Source of the DNA: an uncultured Candidatus Saccharibacteria bacterium
Lineage (GTDB): Bacteria > Patescibacteriota > Saccharimonadia > Saccharimonadales > Saccharimonadaceae
Direction: 5' to 3'
NCBI GenBank assembly: GCA_948614045.1
Contig: CAPFSK010000002.1
Coordinates: 62,001 to 126,000 of the forward strand
DNA length: 64,000 nt
The position numbers were made by a program, and so were the translations under genes. Shown in pieces: positions 23,538 through 32,298 of this stretch. Position 1 is the stretch's first letter, and each line of letters begins with the position of its first letter. The notes under the pieces were generated by a model, which worked only from the letters and a program-made list of their open reading frames with translations, searched no databases and had not been told where the DNA came from.

Positions 23538-23939
23538 ATGAGCGAGACAACAGACAAAAACCCTAAAACTGCGTCATCCGACGATAAGTCTGAAAAAAAT
23601 ACCAAAACTAATCAAAAGGATCGTCATATTGCCGACCTCGAACAGCGTTTGCGCCGTCTTGAAAAACGCGTGAAGAGTAACGAACGCTTCGGTAAGACGC
23701 TCGAAGATTGTCTAGCTAGTCAAGTCGTCGCTGCTGACGCTGTGACTGCCGTTGTGCGTCGCAGTCTACGAGAAGATGCTGAGTTGCATGACGAGCTACG
23801 TTTCGCAATCAAGGAATATGATAGTCGTAAATTTAGCCGTTGGTTTACGGGCTTCCTCGGTGTACTTTTTCGTGTCACCGTGGTCGCTGTTGCCGCTTTT
23901 ATGGGGGCGTTTATTTACTGGGCGTTTTCCGGACAGTAG
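23538..23939 (+). CDS. Coiled-coil, tail-anchored membrane protein
   Basis: 133 residues, family not recognised. A polar Lys/Asp/Thr-rich start (about 1-30), a short heptad-like stretch with IADLEQRLRRLEKRVKSNE (about 31-50), a helical middle and a single C-terminal span (about 108-130, LFRVTVVAVAAFMGAFIYW) that would anchor it with the bulk in the cytoplasm. GTGGAGG lies about nine bases before the ATG; TATACT-like -10 boxes occur at 23452 and 23513. Might act as a scaffold. Alone between the cassette region and the AlkD gene. Confidence 0.7.
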   Translation: MSETTDKNPKTASSDDKSEKNTKTNQKDRHIADLEQRLRRLEKRVKSNERFGKTLEDCLASQVVAADAVTAVVRRSLREDAELHDELRFAIKEYDSRKFSRWFTGFLGVLFRVTVVAVAAFMGAFIYWAFSGQ

Positions 23940-23951
23940 AGCATAGAGTGC

Positions 23952-23957
23952 TACAAT
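23952..23957 (+). promoter_or_regulatory. Leaderless promoter -10 of the alkD-like gene
   Basis: TACAAT seven bases before the ATG at 23965. Confidence 0.6.
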
Positions 23958-23964
23958 ATATATT

Positions 23965-24672
23965 ATGACCCCCGAAGAGCTGCGCGAGCGTCTTCTGGAA
24001 CTAGAAGATGTCGCCTACCGTGATTTTCATCTCAAGACCTGTCCGCAGACCGAGCATGTGATTGGTGTACGCATGCCTGAGCAGCGCAAGCTCGCCAAGG
24101 AGATTACGAAAGGTGATTTTTGGCAATTTCTTGATGAGATTCAGCCTTATTATTACGAGGAAGTTCTAATTACTGGCATTATTATTGCCTCCGCGCCGAT
24201 GGCATTGGCCGAACGACTTGACTATGTTGCTTGGTTTATCCCGCGCATCAATAACTGGGCGGTCTGCGACTGTTTTTGCGCCAGTTTTAAGCCAAAAGTA
24301 GAAGATTTACCGCGCCTCTGGGAATTCATCTGCGAAATCGGTCAAAACGCTAGTGAGCAGGGTGATGCCGAATACCCTCAACGTTTTATGTTAGTCATGA
24401 TGCTGGACCATTTTCTCCGACCCGAGCGACCAGAGTATTTACTGCGAATCTTTCAAATTATCAACGATTTGAAATCTGACAAATACTATGTCAACATGGC
24501 GATTGCTTGGCTAGTCGCCGAGGCCTTTACGAAGTTTCGCGACGAGACCTTAGATTATCTTCGCAGCGACCAACTTTCAACTTTCACCCACAACAAAGCT
24601 ATCCAGAAAGCCCGTGAATCGCGTCGCGTCAGCCCCGAAGATAAAGCTACCCTCGCCGCGCTAAAGCTCTAA
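23965..24672 (+). CDS. DNA alkylation repair protein (AlkD-like HEAT-repeat glycosylase)
   Basis: 235 residues of the AlkC/AlkD HEAT-repeat family, which removes alkylated purines such as 3-methyladenine and 7-methylguanine. Typical pieces: VIGVRMPEQRKLAKEI, YYEEVLITGIIIA, then the NNWAVCDCFCASFKPK helix carrying the Trp-Asp pair that contacts the lesion, the RFMLVMMLDHFL repeat and DKYYVNMAIAWLVAEAFTKF. Length is usual. The message is probably leaderless. The stop overlaps the end of the convergent membrane-protein gene by 12 bases. Confidence 0.88.
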   Translation: MTPEELRERLLELEDVAYRDFHLKTCPQTEHVIGVRMPEQRKLAKEITKGDFWQFLDEIQPYYYEEVLITGIIIASAPMALAERLDYVAWFIPRINNWAVCDCFCASFKPKVEDLPRLWEFICEIGQNASEQGDAEYPQRFMLVMMLDHFLRPERPEYLLRIFQIINDLKSDKYYVNMAIAWLVAEAFTKFRDETLDYLRSDQLSTFTHNKAIQKARESRRVSPEDKATLAALKL

Positions 24673-24975
24673 CTCAGAGACTAGCGGAATCCGTAGACCT
24701 TGTAAACTCGCATGAAAATCCACCAACAAGCTTGAGGTACTCACTGCCAGCTCAATCTCTTCGGCTGGCACTGTCATCACACTTTCGCTCACTGCCGCTG
24801 CATCTTCCTCTACTGCATGCCCACCCAGCGCCACCAAGGCTGCTGGCAACACTAGACACTCTACGATGTGAAACAAAACATGTAAGATCATCAAAACCAC
24901 CCCCACCGCTCCGAACTTCTTCAGCCGGAATCGCTCCAGATGCTTCTCTAACCCGCAATGACAATGGTGTTTCAT
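24661..24975 (-). CDS. Small membrane protein with an N-terminal His/Cys cluster
   Basis: 104 residues, family not recognised. It starts MKHHCHCGLEKHLERF, a compact HHCHCxxxxH cluster that could bind a metal, then a long hydrophobic stretch (about residues 24-52, GVVLMILHVLFHIVECLVLPAAL) for one or two spans with two further His and a Cys, then an acidic tail. A minus-strand TACAAT sits seven bases before the ATG, the same leaderless pattern as for known genes, which supports its reality. It converges on alkD and overlaps its stop. Confidence 0.6.
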   Translation of the reverse strand: MKHHCHCGLEKHLERFRLKKFGAVGVVLMILHVLFHIVECLVLPAALVALGGHAVEEDAAAVSESVMTVPAEEIELAVSTSSLLVDFHASLQGLRIPLVSELEL

Positions 24976-24982
24976 ATAATAT

Positions 24983-24988
24983 ATTGTA
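24983..24988 (-). promoter_or_regulatory. Leaderless promoter -10 of the His/Cys membrane protein
   Basis: TACAAT on the minus strand, seven bases before the ATG at 24975. Confidence 0.55.
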
Positions 24989-25084
24989 ACACACCTCTGT
25001 TAATTAATGCGATTAACTTTTCGCTACTTTTTCACCCCAAAAACTTTTTTCTTTGCTACAATTATATCAATACAGGAGGTAGCA

Positions 25085-26002
25085 ATGAAAGGCGAATATC
25101 GACCATATCAATCACGAACACCAGACGAACAGTACAAAAACCTGATTCGTGCAGTTTTAGAACACGGACACAAGGGCCCGTCGCCCATGGTGGATAAAGA
25201 CGGTAACGAAGTAAATACCATCGACTTATTGGGCGCACCAGTTATGCGCTTTAATTTACTGGAAAATGGCGTACCGTTTTTGACCGAGCGCAGCCTGGAG
25301 AAGTTTTGGCGTGGTGCAGTCGGCGAGCTGCTTGGCTTTATTAACGGTGCGCATACCCAAGAACAGCTTGAAGAGTTTGGCTGTAAATGGTGGAAATCCT
25401 GGTGCACCGAGAAAAAGTGCGCAAAGCGTGGTCTGGAGACTGGAGATCTTGGGCCGGGGTCATATGGTGCAGCTTTTCATGATTTTCCGACCGCTGACGG
25501 TGGTAGCTTCAATCAGCTAGCTGAAATTATTAAACAAATGAAAGAGCGCCCCGAGTTGAAGACGCATTTAATCTCGCCCTGGATTCCGCAGTACACAATT
25601 CGAAATAAAGATCATCAGCAAAAGGTCGTCGTTTGCCCTTGCCATGGCTGGATGCATTTCCGTATTCTTGATAATAAGTTGAATCTTGTCATGTTCCAGC
25701 GTAGCTGTGATGTCTTGATTGGCTGCCCGAGCAACTGGGTGCAATATTCGGCATTATTGCTAGCGATGTCTGAAGTGCTTGATCTGGAGCCGGGTGAGTT
25801 TGTTCATATGATTTCCGACGCTCATATCTACGAGAATCAACTTCCGTGGGTGGAAGAAATCCTTTCACGCGAAAGCAAGCCGTTCCCAACCCTCAAGATC
25901 ACAAATTCACATGACGACATTTTCGCTTACCGTCCGACTGATTTTGAATTGACCGACTATGAGCCACATGAAGCGATTAAGGGTATTGCAGTAGCGATTT
26001 AA
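25085..26002 (+). CDS. thyA: Thymidylate synthase (ThyA type)
   Basis: Methylates dUMP to dTMP using methylene-tetrahydrofolate, which couples it to the reductase at the window start. Seen: FNLLENGVPFLTERSLEKFWRGAVGELLGFI in pieces (the ThyA N-terminal helix region), LGPGSYGAAFHDFPT, the catalytic Cys in VCPCHGWMHFRI, then QRSCDVLIGCPSNWVQYSALL and HMISDAHIYENQL. The Asn of the usual PFNI position is replaced in a PSNW variant and the loops are divergent, but all core positions are present. 305 residues from ATG 25085, eight bases after AGGAGGT; the frame upstream is not used. First gene of an operon with the deaminase fusion and HIT gene. Confidence 0.92.
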   Translation: MKGEYRPYQSRTPDEQYKNLIRAVLEHGHKGPSPMVDKDGNEVNTIDLLGAPVMRFNLLENGVPFLTERSLEKFWRGAVGELLGFINGAHTQEQLEEFGCKWWKSWCTEKKCAKRGLETGDLGPGSYGAAFHDFPTADGGSFNQLAEIIKQMKERPELKTHLISPWIPQYTIRNKDHQQKVVVCPCHGWMHFRILDNKLNLVMFQRSCDVLIGCPSNWVQYSALLLAMSEVLDLEPGEFVHMISDAHIYENQLPWVEEILSRESKPFPTLKITNSHDDIFAYRPTDFELTDYEPHEAIKGIAVAI

Positions 26003-26011
26003 GGTAGAACT

Positions 26012-26959
26012 ATGGACGAGAACTGGTTAGCAAACGTCAAGATCGCCAAAAAAACCGGGCAAAAGGTCGGATTAGTTCAAGGTTCGTGGGACTTATTTCA
26101 TCTCGGTCATCTGCGCTATATCATGAAAGCTCGTGCGCTGTGCGACTTTCTCGTAATTGCCATGGATAGCGACGAGAAGATTCGCAAGCGCAAAGGTCCG
26201 ACGCGTCCGGTAATCCCGGAGAAGGAGCGCTATGAGTTCATTCGGCTGCTGAATATCGCTGATGCGGTTGTAATTAAGGAGGTTGATGAACCGAAGTGGC
26301 ATTTGATCAAGACGGTGAAGCCTGACGTTTTGATTGCTATCAAAGAGAACTATAATGACGAGCAGATCGAAAAGCTAGGTAAATACTGTGGCGAAGTCGC
26401 TGTTTTGCCGCGCCAAGCCAAGACTTCGACTTCAGACAAAATTCGCCAAATTACTCTTAATAGTCGCCTACGCAAGATTGATGGCGTGAAAGAAAATGTC
26501 GCAAAAGCCGCTGCAAATATGAAGCGCCGGATTAATTACTCCAAAGAAATGCCCGAGCCGATTCCGCGCCTACTGAAAGAATTGCAATATTCGACCGATG
26601 ATGTTTGCCCGACCGCTGCCACTTGTCTCTGGAATGGACAGTGGGTCTATGGATCGAACCAAATTGATTTTACGATTCCGGAGCATGATGTTGCGCATCG
26701 CACCGAGCTATTTTACGACACGGTTGAACATGCCGAGATTAACTTATTGAAAAAAATGGGCAATGTTAAGTCTTTGGCTGATACGCCGGTCTACGTCACG
26801 CTCTTTCCGTGCGATAAGTGTATGAAAGTTCTCGCGGACAAAGGTGTGAAAGAGATTTACTACCTCGAAGACCATCCCGAGCGTAATTGGAGTAAGCGCT
26901 CTCACACCCTCGCCGAGAAAAAAGGAATTAAAACTATTTGTCTAATGGAGGAAAAATAA
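26012..26959 (+). CDS. Fusion of a nucleotidyltransferase-like domain and a dCMP deaminase-like domain
   Basis: 315 residues in two parts. Residues about 15-145 form a cytidylyltransferase / RfaE-like Rossmann domain: GSWDLFHLGHLRYI with the HxGH motif, and TSTSDKIRQI as the second signature. Residues about 190-315 form a zinc-dependent cytidine/dCMP deaminase: VEHAEINLL with the zinc His and catalytic Glu, and LFPCDKCMKVL with the zinc cysteines. Placement between thyA and a HIT gene suggests the deaminase supplies dUMP. The role of the first domain is not obvious; it could use CMP-type substrates. It lies ten bases after thyA and overlaps the next start by one base. Confidence 0.85.
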   Translation: MDENWLANVKIAKKTGQKVGLVQGSWDLFHLGHLRYIMKARALCDFLVIAMDSDEKIRKRKGPTRPVIPEKERYEFIRLLNIADAVVIKEVDEPKWHLIKTVKPDVLIAIKENYNDEQIEKLGKYCGEVAVLPRQAKTSTSDKIRQITLNSRLRKIDGVKENVAKAAANMKRRINYSKEMPEPIPRLLKELQYSTDDVCPTAATCLWNGQWVYGSNQIDFTIPEHDVAHRTELFYDTVEHAEINLLKKMGNVKSLADTPVYVTLFPCDKCMKVLADKGVKEIYYLEDHPERNWSKRSHTLAEKKGIKTICLMEEK

Positions 26960-27420
26960 TGCCGAAGTACAAATATATTTATCCACCCAACGCTCGCCAC
27001 CAAGAGCAGCTTGATATTATGCTAGGTATGGAAGCTGCCGACAAAGATCCGATGGCGCTTGAAAATGTCGACCAGGAGGCTCAGAAAATTATCTTTCAGA
27101 CCGATTATTGGCACGTCTCCGAGAATCGCTATCCGCGTCCCGGTAGTGAAATTTCGTTTTTGATTGTTGCCCTTGGGCCAGTCTATGAGATTGAAGATAT
27201 TTCACCAGAAATGTGGCTAGATTTACAGCAGATTTGGCAGAGGCTCGTCAAGGAATATAGAATTACTGGCGGTGGCATCTGTATGCGTTTTGGCGACCCA
27301 GCCAAATCTGGTGCATCTTTGACTCGTCTCCACGTCCATATTATCATGCCGCAAGACGGCGAAAAAGTTCGCTTTCCGATTGGCGGACAAAAAGAGCTCG
27401 ACGAAGGTCTACACTTGTAG
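26959..27420 (+). CDS. HIT-family nucleotide hydrolase or transferase
   Basis: 153 residues with the histidine-triad motif as LHVHIIMPQ near residue 130 and the preceding SGASLTR segment. HIT proteins hydrolyse or transfer nucleoside monophosphates. The start ATG overlaps the stop of the fusion gene by one base (TAATG) and has TGGAGG seven bases before it, so the longer frame is rejected. The third His of the usual HxHxH triad is not in place (HVHII), as in several divergent family members. Part of the thymidylate operon; possibly cleans up nucleotide by-products. Confidence 0.78.
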   Translation: MPKYKYIYPPNARHQEQLDIMLGMEAADKDPMALENVDQEAQKIIFQTDYWHVSENRYPRPGSEISFLIVALGPVYEIEDISPEMWLDLQQIWQRLVKEYRITGGGICMRFGDPAKSGASLTRLHVHIIMPQDGEKVRFPIGGQKELDEGLHL

Positions 27421-27432
27421 TTGAGGAGGACT

Positions 27433-28839
27433 ATGCGCCTATATTTCCATGGCTTCATTATGCTAATCCAGAAATTTGTTCTGCGTCGTAATACCGGCGC
27501 GGTGATTTGCCGTTTTGCACTCAAGATGGGCGTAGTTTATATCAAAATGGCGCAGATTCTTGCCATGCAAAATTACGGTCAAATCTTTAGCGAGCAGGAT
27601 CGTCGAAATTTGTCGAAAGTTTGCGATGATTGCAGGCCAGTGTCATATCGCAAAATTACTAAAATCATCGAAAGTGAATATGGCTGCAAGATTTCTGATA
27701 AGTTCCGGAGTATTGACCCTAAGCCCATTGGAGCTGCCTCGGTTTCTCAAGTTCATCGTGCTGTCTTGCTGGATGGTCGCGAAGTAGCAATTAAGGTTAA
27801 ACGCCAAGATGTCGCTCGCCGTGTCCGCCGTGATGTTCGTCAGATTCAGCGTTTGATTCATCGTTTCGGTAAGCTGACGAAGTTTCGTAATTTCCTCGGT
27901 AGCGACCAAGCTCTGACTCTCTGGGCGGAATGGATTTATCAAGAAACTGATTTTCAGCGCGAACGCCAGAATATTACGGAATACCAAGATTTCATCTCCA
28001 GTGTTAACGGCAAAATCCCGCACACTGTGCGATTAAAAGTTCCGCAAGTCTTTTCGGAACTTTGTACGGATAATCTTATTGTCATGGAATTTATTCATGA
28101 CCCGACGATTAATCAGCTGTCACTTACTGCGGAGCATAAAGCCAAAATTCGTGACGGACTAAACGACTATATGGCGTTATCTTTTTATGCATTACTGCAT
28201 GGTCTTCCGGTGATTTTTCACGGCGATCCCCATGGCGGTAATATCTACCTAGACGCAGCTGGGAACGTTGGTTTTCTCGATCTTGGATTGATTTTCGCCT
28301 TAAACTCCGAGGAGGTGAAGTTCGTACGAGAGATTTTCCTCAATGCTTATTCTGGTCGTGCCGATAAGGTGATCGAAACCTTAATTCGCACTAGCGAATG
28401 CGGCGCTTTTGACGAAGCGCAGTTTAGAGGTGATATTCAACGAGAAGTCGCCAAAATCCAAGACATTCCGGTCGCACAGTTTTTTGTCGAGATGATGAAT
28501 ATTTTTGTCTATTATAATATTTCTCCTCCCGAAGTTTTCTTCAAAATGGCGAAGGCTTTTTTGGCGTTGTTTGGTATCGGCGTCTTTTCCGAGAACCTTT
28601 CTAGTACAAAGCAGCTGCTGGCAGCCCAAGTGACTGAATTTTATGTTGAACGTAGTTTTGATGACTTCCGCCAAATTTGTACGAGTGGCGCAAAGTTACT
28701 ACCAGGATTTTTGGCTACTACCTTGCGTGATGGCCCCGCTAAGGCTCTAGCGCAGGAGTTTTGCCTGCTCGATGAATTTCACGCCCAGCTTGAAGCCGCC
28801 TGGCAGCACGGCGCAGAAGTTCTGGAGTATTTTCGCTGA
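27433..28839 (+). CDS. ABC1/UbiB-family atypical kinase
   Basis: 468-residue member of the UbiB/AarF/ABC1 kinase-like family. Seen: a KxGQ-type motif as YIKMAQILAM, the Ala-rich nucleotide loop PIGAASVSQVHRA, the VAIKVKR lysine, catalytic HGDPHGGNIYLD and the metal site GFLDLGL. UbiB proteins are ATPases needed for ubiquinone synthesis elsewhere; in an organism with no visible quinone pathway the role is probably in lipid or membrane homeostasis. The KxGQ Gly is Ala here, a departure. ATG 27433 follows GAGGAGG by six bases. It overlaps the AraC-type gene by one base. Confidence 0.87.
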   Translation: MRLYFHGFIMLIQKFVLRRNTGAVICRFALKMGVVYIKMAQILAMQNYGQIFSEQDRRNLSKVCDDCRPVSYRKITKIIESEYGCKISDKFRSIDPKPIGAASVSQVHRAVLLDGREVAIKVKRQDVARRVRRDVRQIQRLIHRFGKLTKFRNFLGSDQALTLWAEWIYQETDFQRERQNITEYQDFISSVNGKIPHTVRLKVPQVFSELCTDNLIVMEFIHDPTINQLSLTAEHKAKIRDGLNDYMALSFYALLHGLPVIFHGDPHGGNIYLDAAGNVGFLDLGLIFALNSEEVKFVREIFLNAYSGRADKVIETLIRTSECGAFDEAQFRGDIQREVAKIQDIPVAQFFVEMMNIFVYYNISPPEVFFKMAKAFLALFGIGVFSENLSSTKQLLAAQVTEFYVERSFDDFRQICTSGAKLLPGFLATTLRDGPAKALAQEFCLLDEFHAQLEAAWQHGAEVLEYFR

Positions 28840-29639
28840 TGGCGTTTTATGATCGGTTAAATGCGGTGATTGCCTATCTTGAAGCGCACCTCGATTCGGA
28901 AATTGACGAATCTGAGTTGGCGCGTCTAGCTGGTACTAATTTTAATACTCTAAAACGGATTTTTCCATTGCTAACCGATATGACGATTACTGATTATGTG
29001 AGGCGACGCCGTCTTACTCTTGCTGGGCGCGATTTGGCGCAGAGTGATTTTCGTGTTATCGACCTTGCCGCAAAATACGGCTATAACTCGGATGCTGCCT
29101 TTGCACGTGCTTTTGCTAAGTTTCATGGCATCAAGCCCAGCGAAGTCAAGCGTCATGCTTCAAAACTTAAATATTACCCTCGGCTAAGTTTTACTCGCCA
29201 AACGGCCGATTCTGGCCTTGAATATGAAATTATTGAGTTAGGAAAACTCCGACTTTACGGCGTGGGTGTAAAAACTGACGAACAGCATATTCGCCGCGAC
29301 GCTCCAGCGCTCTATACTCGCGCTAAAAACCAGTACATTGATATTCTCGGCCGCCCAGAATACGGCATGATTGTCTATAACGACACGCGCTGTTCAAGTG
29401 ATGATTATGAATATTGGGTGCTTTGGACGGGCAATGCTCCTGGTCTCACTTCCCACACAGTTGCCGCTCGTCGTTGGCTGAAATTTCGCATCGATTCTCA
29501 GGAAGCCTGCGATATTCAAGCTATGTCAGACTTGTTTTATAAAAAGTTTTTACCGACTTGCGAATACGAACTGACGCCCGAGCCGGAGTTAGAATACTAT
29601 CACGACGGTGTGACAGATTTTCTTATTCCAATTCGCTAA
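28839..29639 (+). CDS. AraC-family regulator with GyrI-like effector domain
   Basis: 266 residues. An N-terminal double helix-turn-helix (about 1-105): LARLAGTNFNTLKRIFPLL and the second unit VIDLAAKYGYNSDAAFARAFAKFHGIKPSEV in pieces match the AraC signature. The C-terminal half (about 120-266), starting YEIIELGKLRLYGVGV, has the strand pattern of the GyrI/Rob effector-binding fold that holds small hydrophobic or drug ligands. It begins on the last base of the UbiB-type gene, so the two are coupled. It may sense a drug or lipid; the target is unknown. Confidence 0.85.
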   Translation: MAFYDRLNAVIAYLEAHLDSEIDESELARLAGTNFNTLKRIFPLLTDMTITDYVRRRRLTLAGRDLAQSDFRVIDLAAKYGYNSDAAFARAFAKFHGIKPSEVKRHASKLKYYPRLSFTRQTADSGLEYEIIELGKLRLYGVGVKTDEQHIRRDAPALYTRAKNQYIDILGRPEYGMIVYNDTRCSSDDYEYWVLWTGNAPGLTSHTVAARRWLKFRIDSQEACDIQAMSDLFYKKFLPTCEYELTPEPELEYYHDGVTDFLIPIR

Positions 29640-29695
29640 TTAAATAACTGACTTTTTCGGCTCAGATAAAGTCAGATCTTCTTCTCTGAAACTTC

Positions 29696-29701
29696 TATAA
29701 T
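29696..29701 (+). promoter_or_regulatory. Leaderless promoter -10 of the P-loop ATPase gene
   Basis: TATAAT directly abuts an ATG at 29702; the in-frame ATG at 29708 is six bases away, the spacing seen at the other leaderless genes, and is taken as the start. Confidence 0.6.
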
Positions 29702-29707
29702 ATGAAG

Positions 29708-31585
29708 ATGTCGTGGTGTTGGTATGAAATTTTTCTAGGATCGAGTCATGTTCAGGCTGAAAGTTGGCAGACACTTTTTGCTATCCTGCGACGTTTCTTG
29801 GGTTGGCGGGCTGAGTGGCAAATTTATCTACAAATCAAGCATCACACAGTGCATTATTATCTCAGGGCTCCTCGGGCTCTGCCTAGTAGTCTTGGTCTCG
29901 ACCACTTTCTATTCAAAATTCTTCCCGAACCTCCTCTTATCGCCCATGTATCCTATAGTATTCGTCCGTTTGATTTGCGCGCTGACGACCTGCCACTTAT
30001 CTTGCATAAATTAGAACGTCGCGACCAGACTTTTTGTTGGCTGGAATGTTGGTTTCGCAGTCTTGCGCAAGTTACACTTTCAAGCTGTTCACTCGTTACG
30101 CGTCGTTCTAATCACTATCTTTCTCGTCGCGTCCTCGTTCCATCGCCTGCCAACCTACTTAGTATTGATTACGAAAGAGCGCGGCATTTGCGCTACAAGA
30201 AGATTCCGAAGTATCTAGATAGTAAGAAAAACTTTCGTCTAGTACGACCTGTCTCCGAGCAGACATTGCTCTTACTCGACACTTTTCCTTATGGTGCCGA
30301 AGAACAGGGAATCGAACTTGCGGATTTTGACTTTGCCAAACATTCGCTTGTTATTGGCGGCAGTGGCTCTGGCAAATCGCGTTACCTCAGCCTACTGATT
30401 AGCCGCCTCTACCAATATCGGCCATCGAATTATAAAGTCATAGTGATTGACCCGCATGACACTTTGAAGTACGACCTTGGAGAGGTTGAAGATCAAACTA
30501 TTATAGATTTCCGTACGCCTGAGCATAGCGTTGACCTTTTTCGTCAAGATCTTGACAATCTAAGTGTGAGCGTCGAACTCATGCTTGAAACTTTCAAAAC
30601 CCTTATCGGTGATAGTTATAATGGTCGCCTCGAACGTGTCTTGCGTCACTCGACCTATCTTTTACTACTTGATAATAATTTTACGTTCTCCAACCTCCGC
30701 CGTCTTTTGTCTGACATTGAATATCGTACCTCGACCTTAGTCAAACTTGGCGGTCGTGTTCCGAGTAGCGTCTCGCACTTCTTTCTGACCGAATTTCAAG
30801 AGTTGCGTTCGCAAGCTTACAATACTGCTTTTGCTCCCATTATGGCATTCATCGACGAAATGCAAATGGTCCCCGTCATGAACCAAGACACCGAACTGTC
30901 GTCTATTAACGCAACAATTGAAGCACACTTCTTGACTGTTTTCTCACTCAGTCGCCTCTTCTTGGGCGATAAGCCAACCCGCGTCATCGCCGGTCTCCTC
31001 ATGCAACAGATTTTTCTCTTTGCTCAGCGACGTACTACTGCGGAGCATCTTTTAGTTGTCATTGACGAAGTCGCGGTTGTTGAGAATCCTATCCTAATGC
31101 GTTTTCTTTCTGAAATGCGCAAATATAATGTCTCAGTGATTCTTGCTGGTCAGTATTTTGGCCAAATTAGTCCAGACTTGCGTGCTGGCATTTTGGCAAA
31201 CGTTAGTAATTATTATATCTTCCGCGTCTCACGCAGCGATGCTGATTTACTGAGTCAGAATCTGCAACTCAAACTTATTGGCAGCCACGGTGCAGAAGAC
31301 GAGCAAAAACTTTTCACTGGACTTAAAGCACGCGAATGTTTAGTCCAGCTTAGCTGTCAAGGCGAGCTTTATTCATTGGCTAAGGCTCGCACTCCTGACC
31401 ATTGTCCGCCGCCAAACAAAGCAATACCGACATTAATAAACTCCCATACAGATCTCAACTCGCAAAAATCGCAACCCGTTTTTGCTTTTTCGATTACATC
31501 TGAGTTCTCGGCACTAGAAATCATGCAGCAAAATAGCACTAATCGTAAGCCACTAAAATTAATTCCAAAAGGAAAAACTTCATGA
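29708..31585 (+). CDS. HerA/TraG-type P-loop ATPase
   Basis: 625 residues. The first 200 have no recognised family. The ATPase core starts with Walker A VIGGSGSGKSRYL (about residue 217), then KVIVIDPHDTLKYDL (typical of HerA/VirB4/TraG type proteins), an IDEMQM segment, Walker B LLVVIDEVAVV near 450 and a sensor motif VILAGQYFGQI, followed by YYIFRVSRSDADLLS. These are marks of the HerA-FtsK superfamily that pumps DNA or protein through membranes, as in type IV secretion coupling proteins. No clear membrane span. The Cys-rich gene overlaps the end by four bases and is a likely partner. Confidence 0.75.
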   Translation: MSWCWYEIFLGSSHVQAESWQTLFAILRRFLGWRAEWQIYLQIKHHTVHYYLRAPRALPSSLGLDHFLFKILPEPPLIAHVSYSIRPFDLRADDLPLILHKLERRDQTFCWLECWFRSLAQVTLSSCSLVTRRSNHYLSRRVLVPSPANLLSIDYERARHLRYKKIPKYLDSKKNFRLVRPVSEQTLLLLDTFPYGAEEQGIELADFDFAKHSLVIGGSGSGKSRYLSLLISRLYQYRPSNYKVIVIDPHDTLKYDLGEVEDQTIIDFRTPEHSVDLFRQDLDNLSVSVELMLETFKTLIGDSYNGRLERVLRHSTYLLLLDNNFTFSNLRRLLSDIEYRTSTLVKLGGRVPSSVSHFFLTEFQELRSQAYNTAFAPIMAFIDEMQMVPVMNQDTELSSINATIEAHFLTVFSLSRLFLGDKPTRVIAGLLMQQIFLFAQRRTTAEHLLVVIDEVAVVENPILMRFLSEMRKYNVSVILAGQYFGQISPDLRAGILANVSNYYIFRVSRSDADLLSQNLQLKLIGSHGAEDEQKLFTGLKARECLVQLSCQGELYSLAKARTPDHCPPPNKAIPTLINSHTDLNSQKSQPVFAFSITSEFSALEIMQQNSTNRKPLKLIPKGKTS

Positions 31586-32298
31586 AAGATGATTCTTTTC
31601 TCGAAATTGCCGACAAGATTTTTCTAAATATCTTCGGGCAAAAAAGTAACTTAACTCTTGATGAGATTCGTAACCAGTTCGCTTTCGATCTCAAACTTCC
31701 GACTGAAGTCAAAGACTCGACTACCGGCGAAGCTACTTACTCCGCTATGCCCAACGTCAAGACTTACATGAAGTGCGAGAACACTTATCAGTACGACCGA
31801 GATAAGGGTTGGATGCTCCCGAAACAGGACATTAAGAGTCTCGACGACATCATTAAAATTTGGCAGACCGTTAACTATACTACCACTGAGCGAGTTTATG
31901 ATAGTGAAAATGTCGTCAAAAGCGACCCAATTTATAATTCGATCAATGTCTACGCTTCGACGAATTGCGGCAAATGCAAAAACATTTTCTTCTGCGACGG
32001 CACTTACGATAGTGAATTCGCTATCGCTTGCCAGCGTAGTACGAGTGTGAATTTCTGTCTTCGAGCCGACGATTCAAATAGCTGCACAAATTCTTATAAC
32101 GTGATTTGCTCTGGTAAAATCAGTAATTCTTTTTTTATTCAAGACGCCAGCAACCTCAATGAATGTCTTTTCTGCAGCCATATTTCCGACCAAGAATATT
32201 GCATCGCCAATATGCAATTTGAACCTGAAGAATACTTTTACATTAAACAACAGGTGATTAAGTGGGTCTTGGCTGAACGTGCTAAAATAAAGTCATGA
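31582..32298 (+). CDS. Cys-rich, zinc-ribbon-like protein, unknown family
   Basis: 238 residues with 12-13 cysteines concentrated after residue 125: ASTNCGKCKNIFFCDG, IACQRSTSVNFCLRA, SCTNSYNVICSG, NECLFCSHISDQEYCIAN. The spacing suggests two zinc sites. The last part, ending with MQFEPEEYFYIKQQV, is like a motif I associate with poorly described CPR proteins (NC..C...... yCI.nkqy..EeY). Its start overlaps the ATPase stop, so the two probably function together, possibly as regulator or substrate adaptor. No signal or span. Confidence 0.65.
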   Translation: MKDDSFLEIADKIFLNIFGQKSNLTLDEIRNQFAFDLKLPTEVKDSTTGEATYSAMPNVKTYMKCENTYQYDRDKGWMLPKQDIKSLDDIIKIWQTVNYTTTERVYDSENVVKSDPIYNSINVYASTNCGKCKNIFFCDGTYDSEFAIACQRSTSVNFCLRADDSNSCTNSYNVICSGKISNSFFIQDASNLNECLFCSHISDQEYCIANMQFEPEEYFYIKQQVIKWVLAERAKIKS

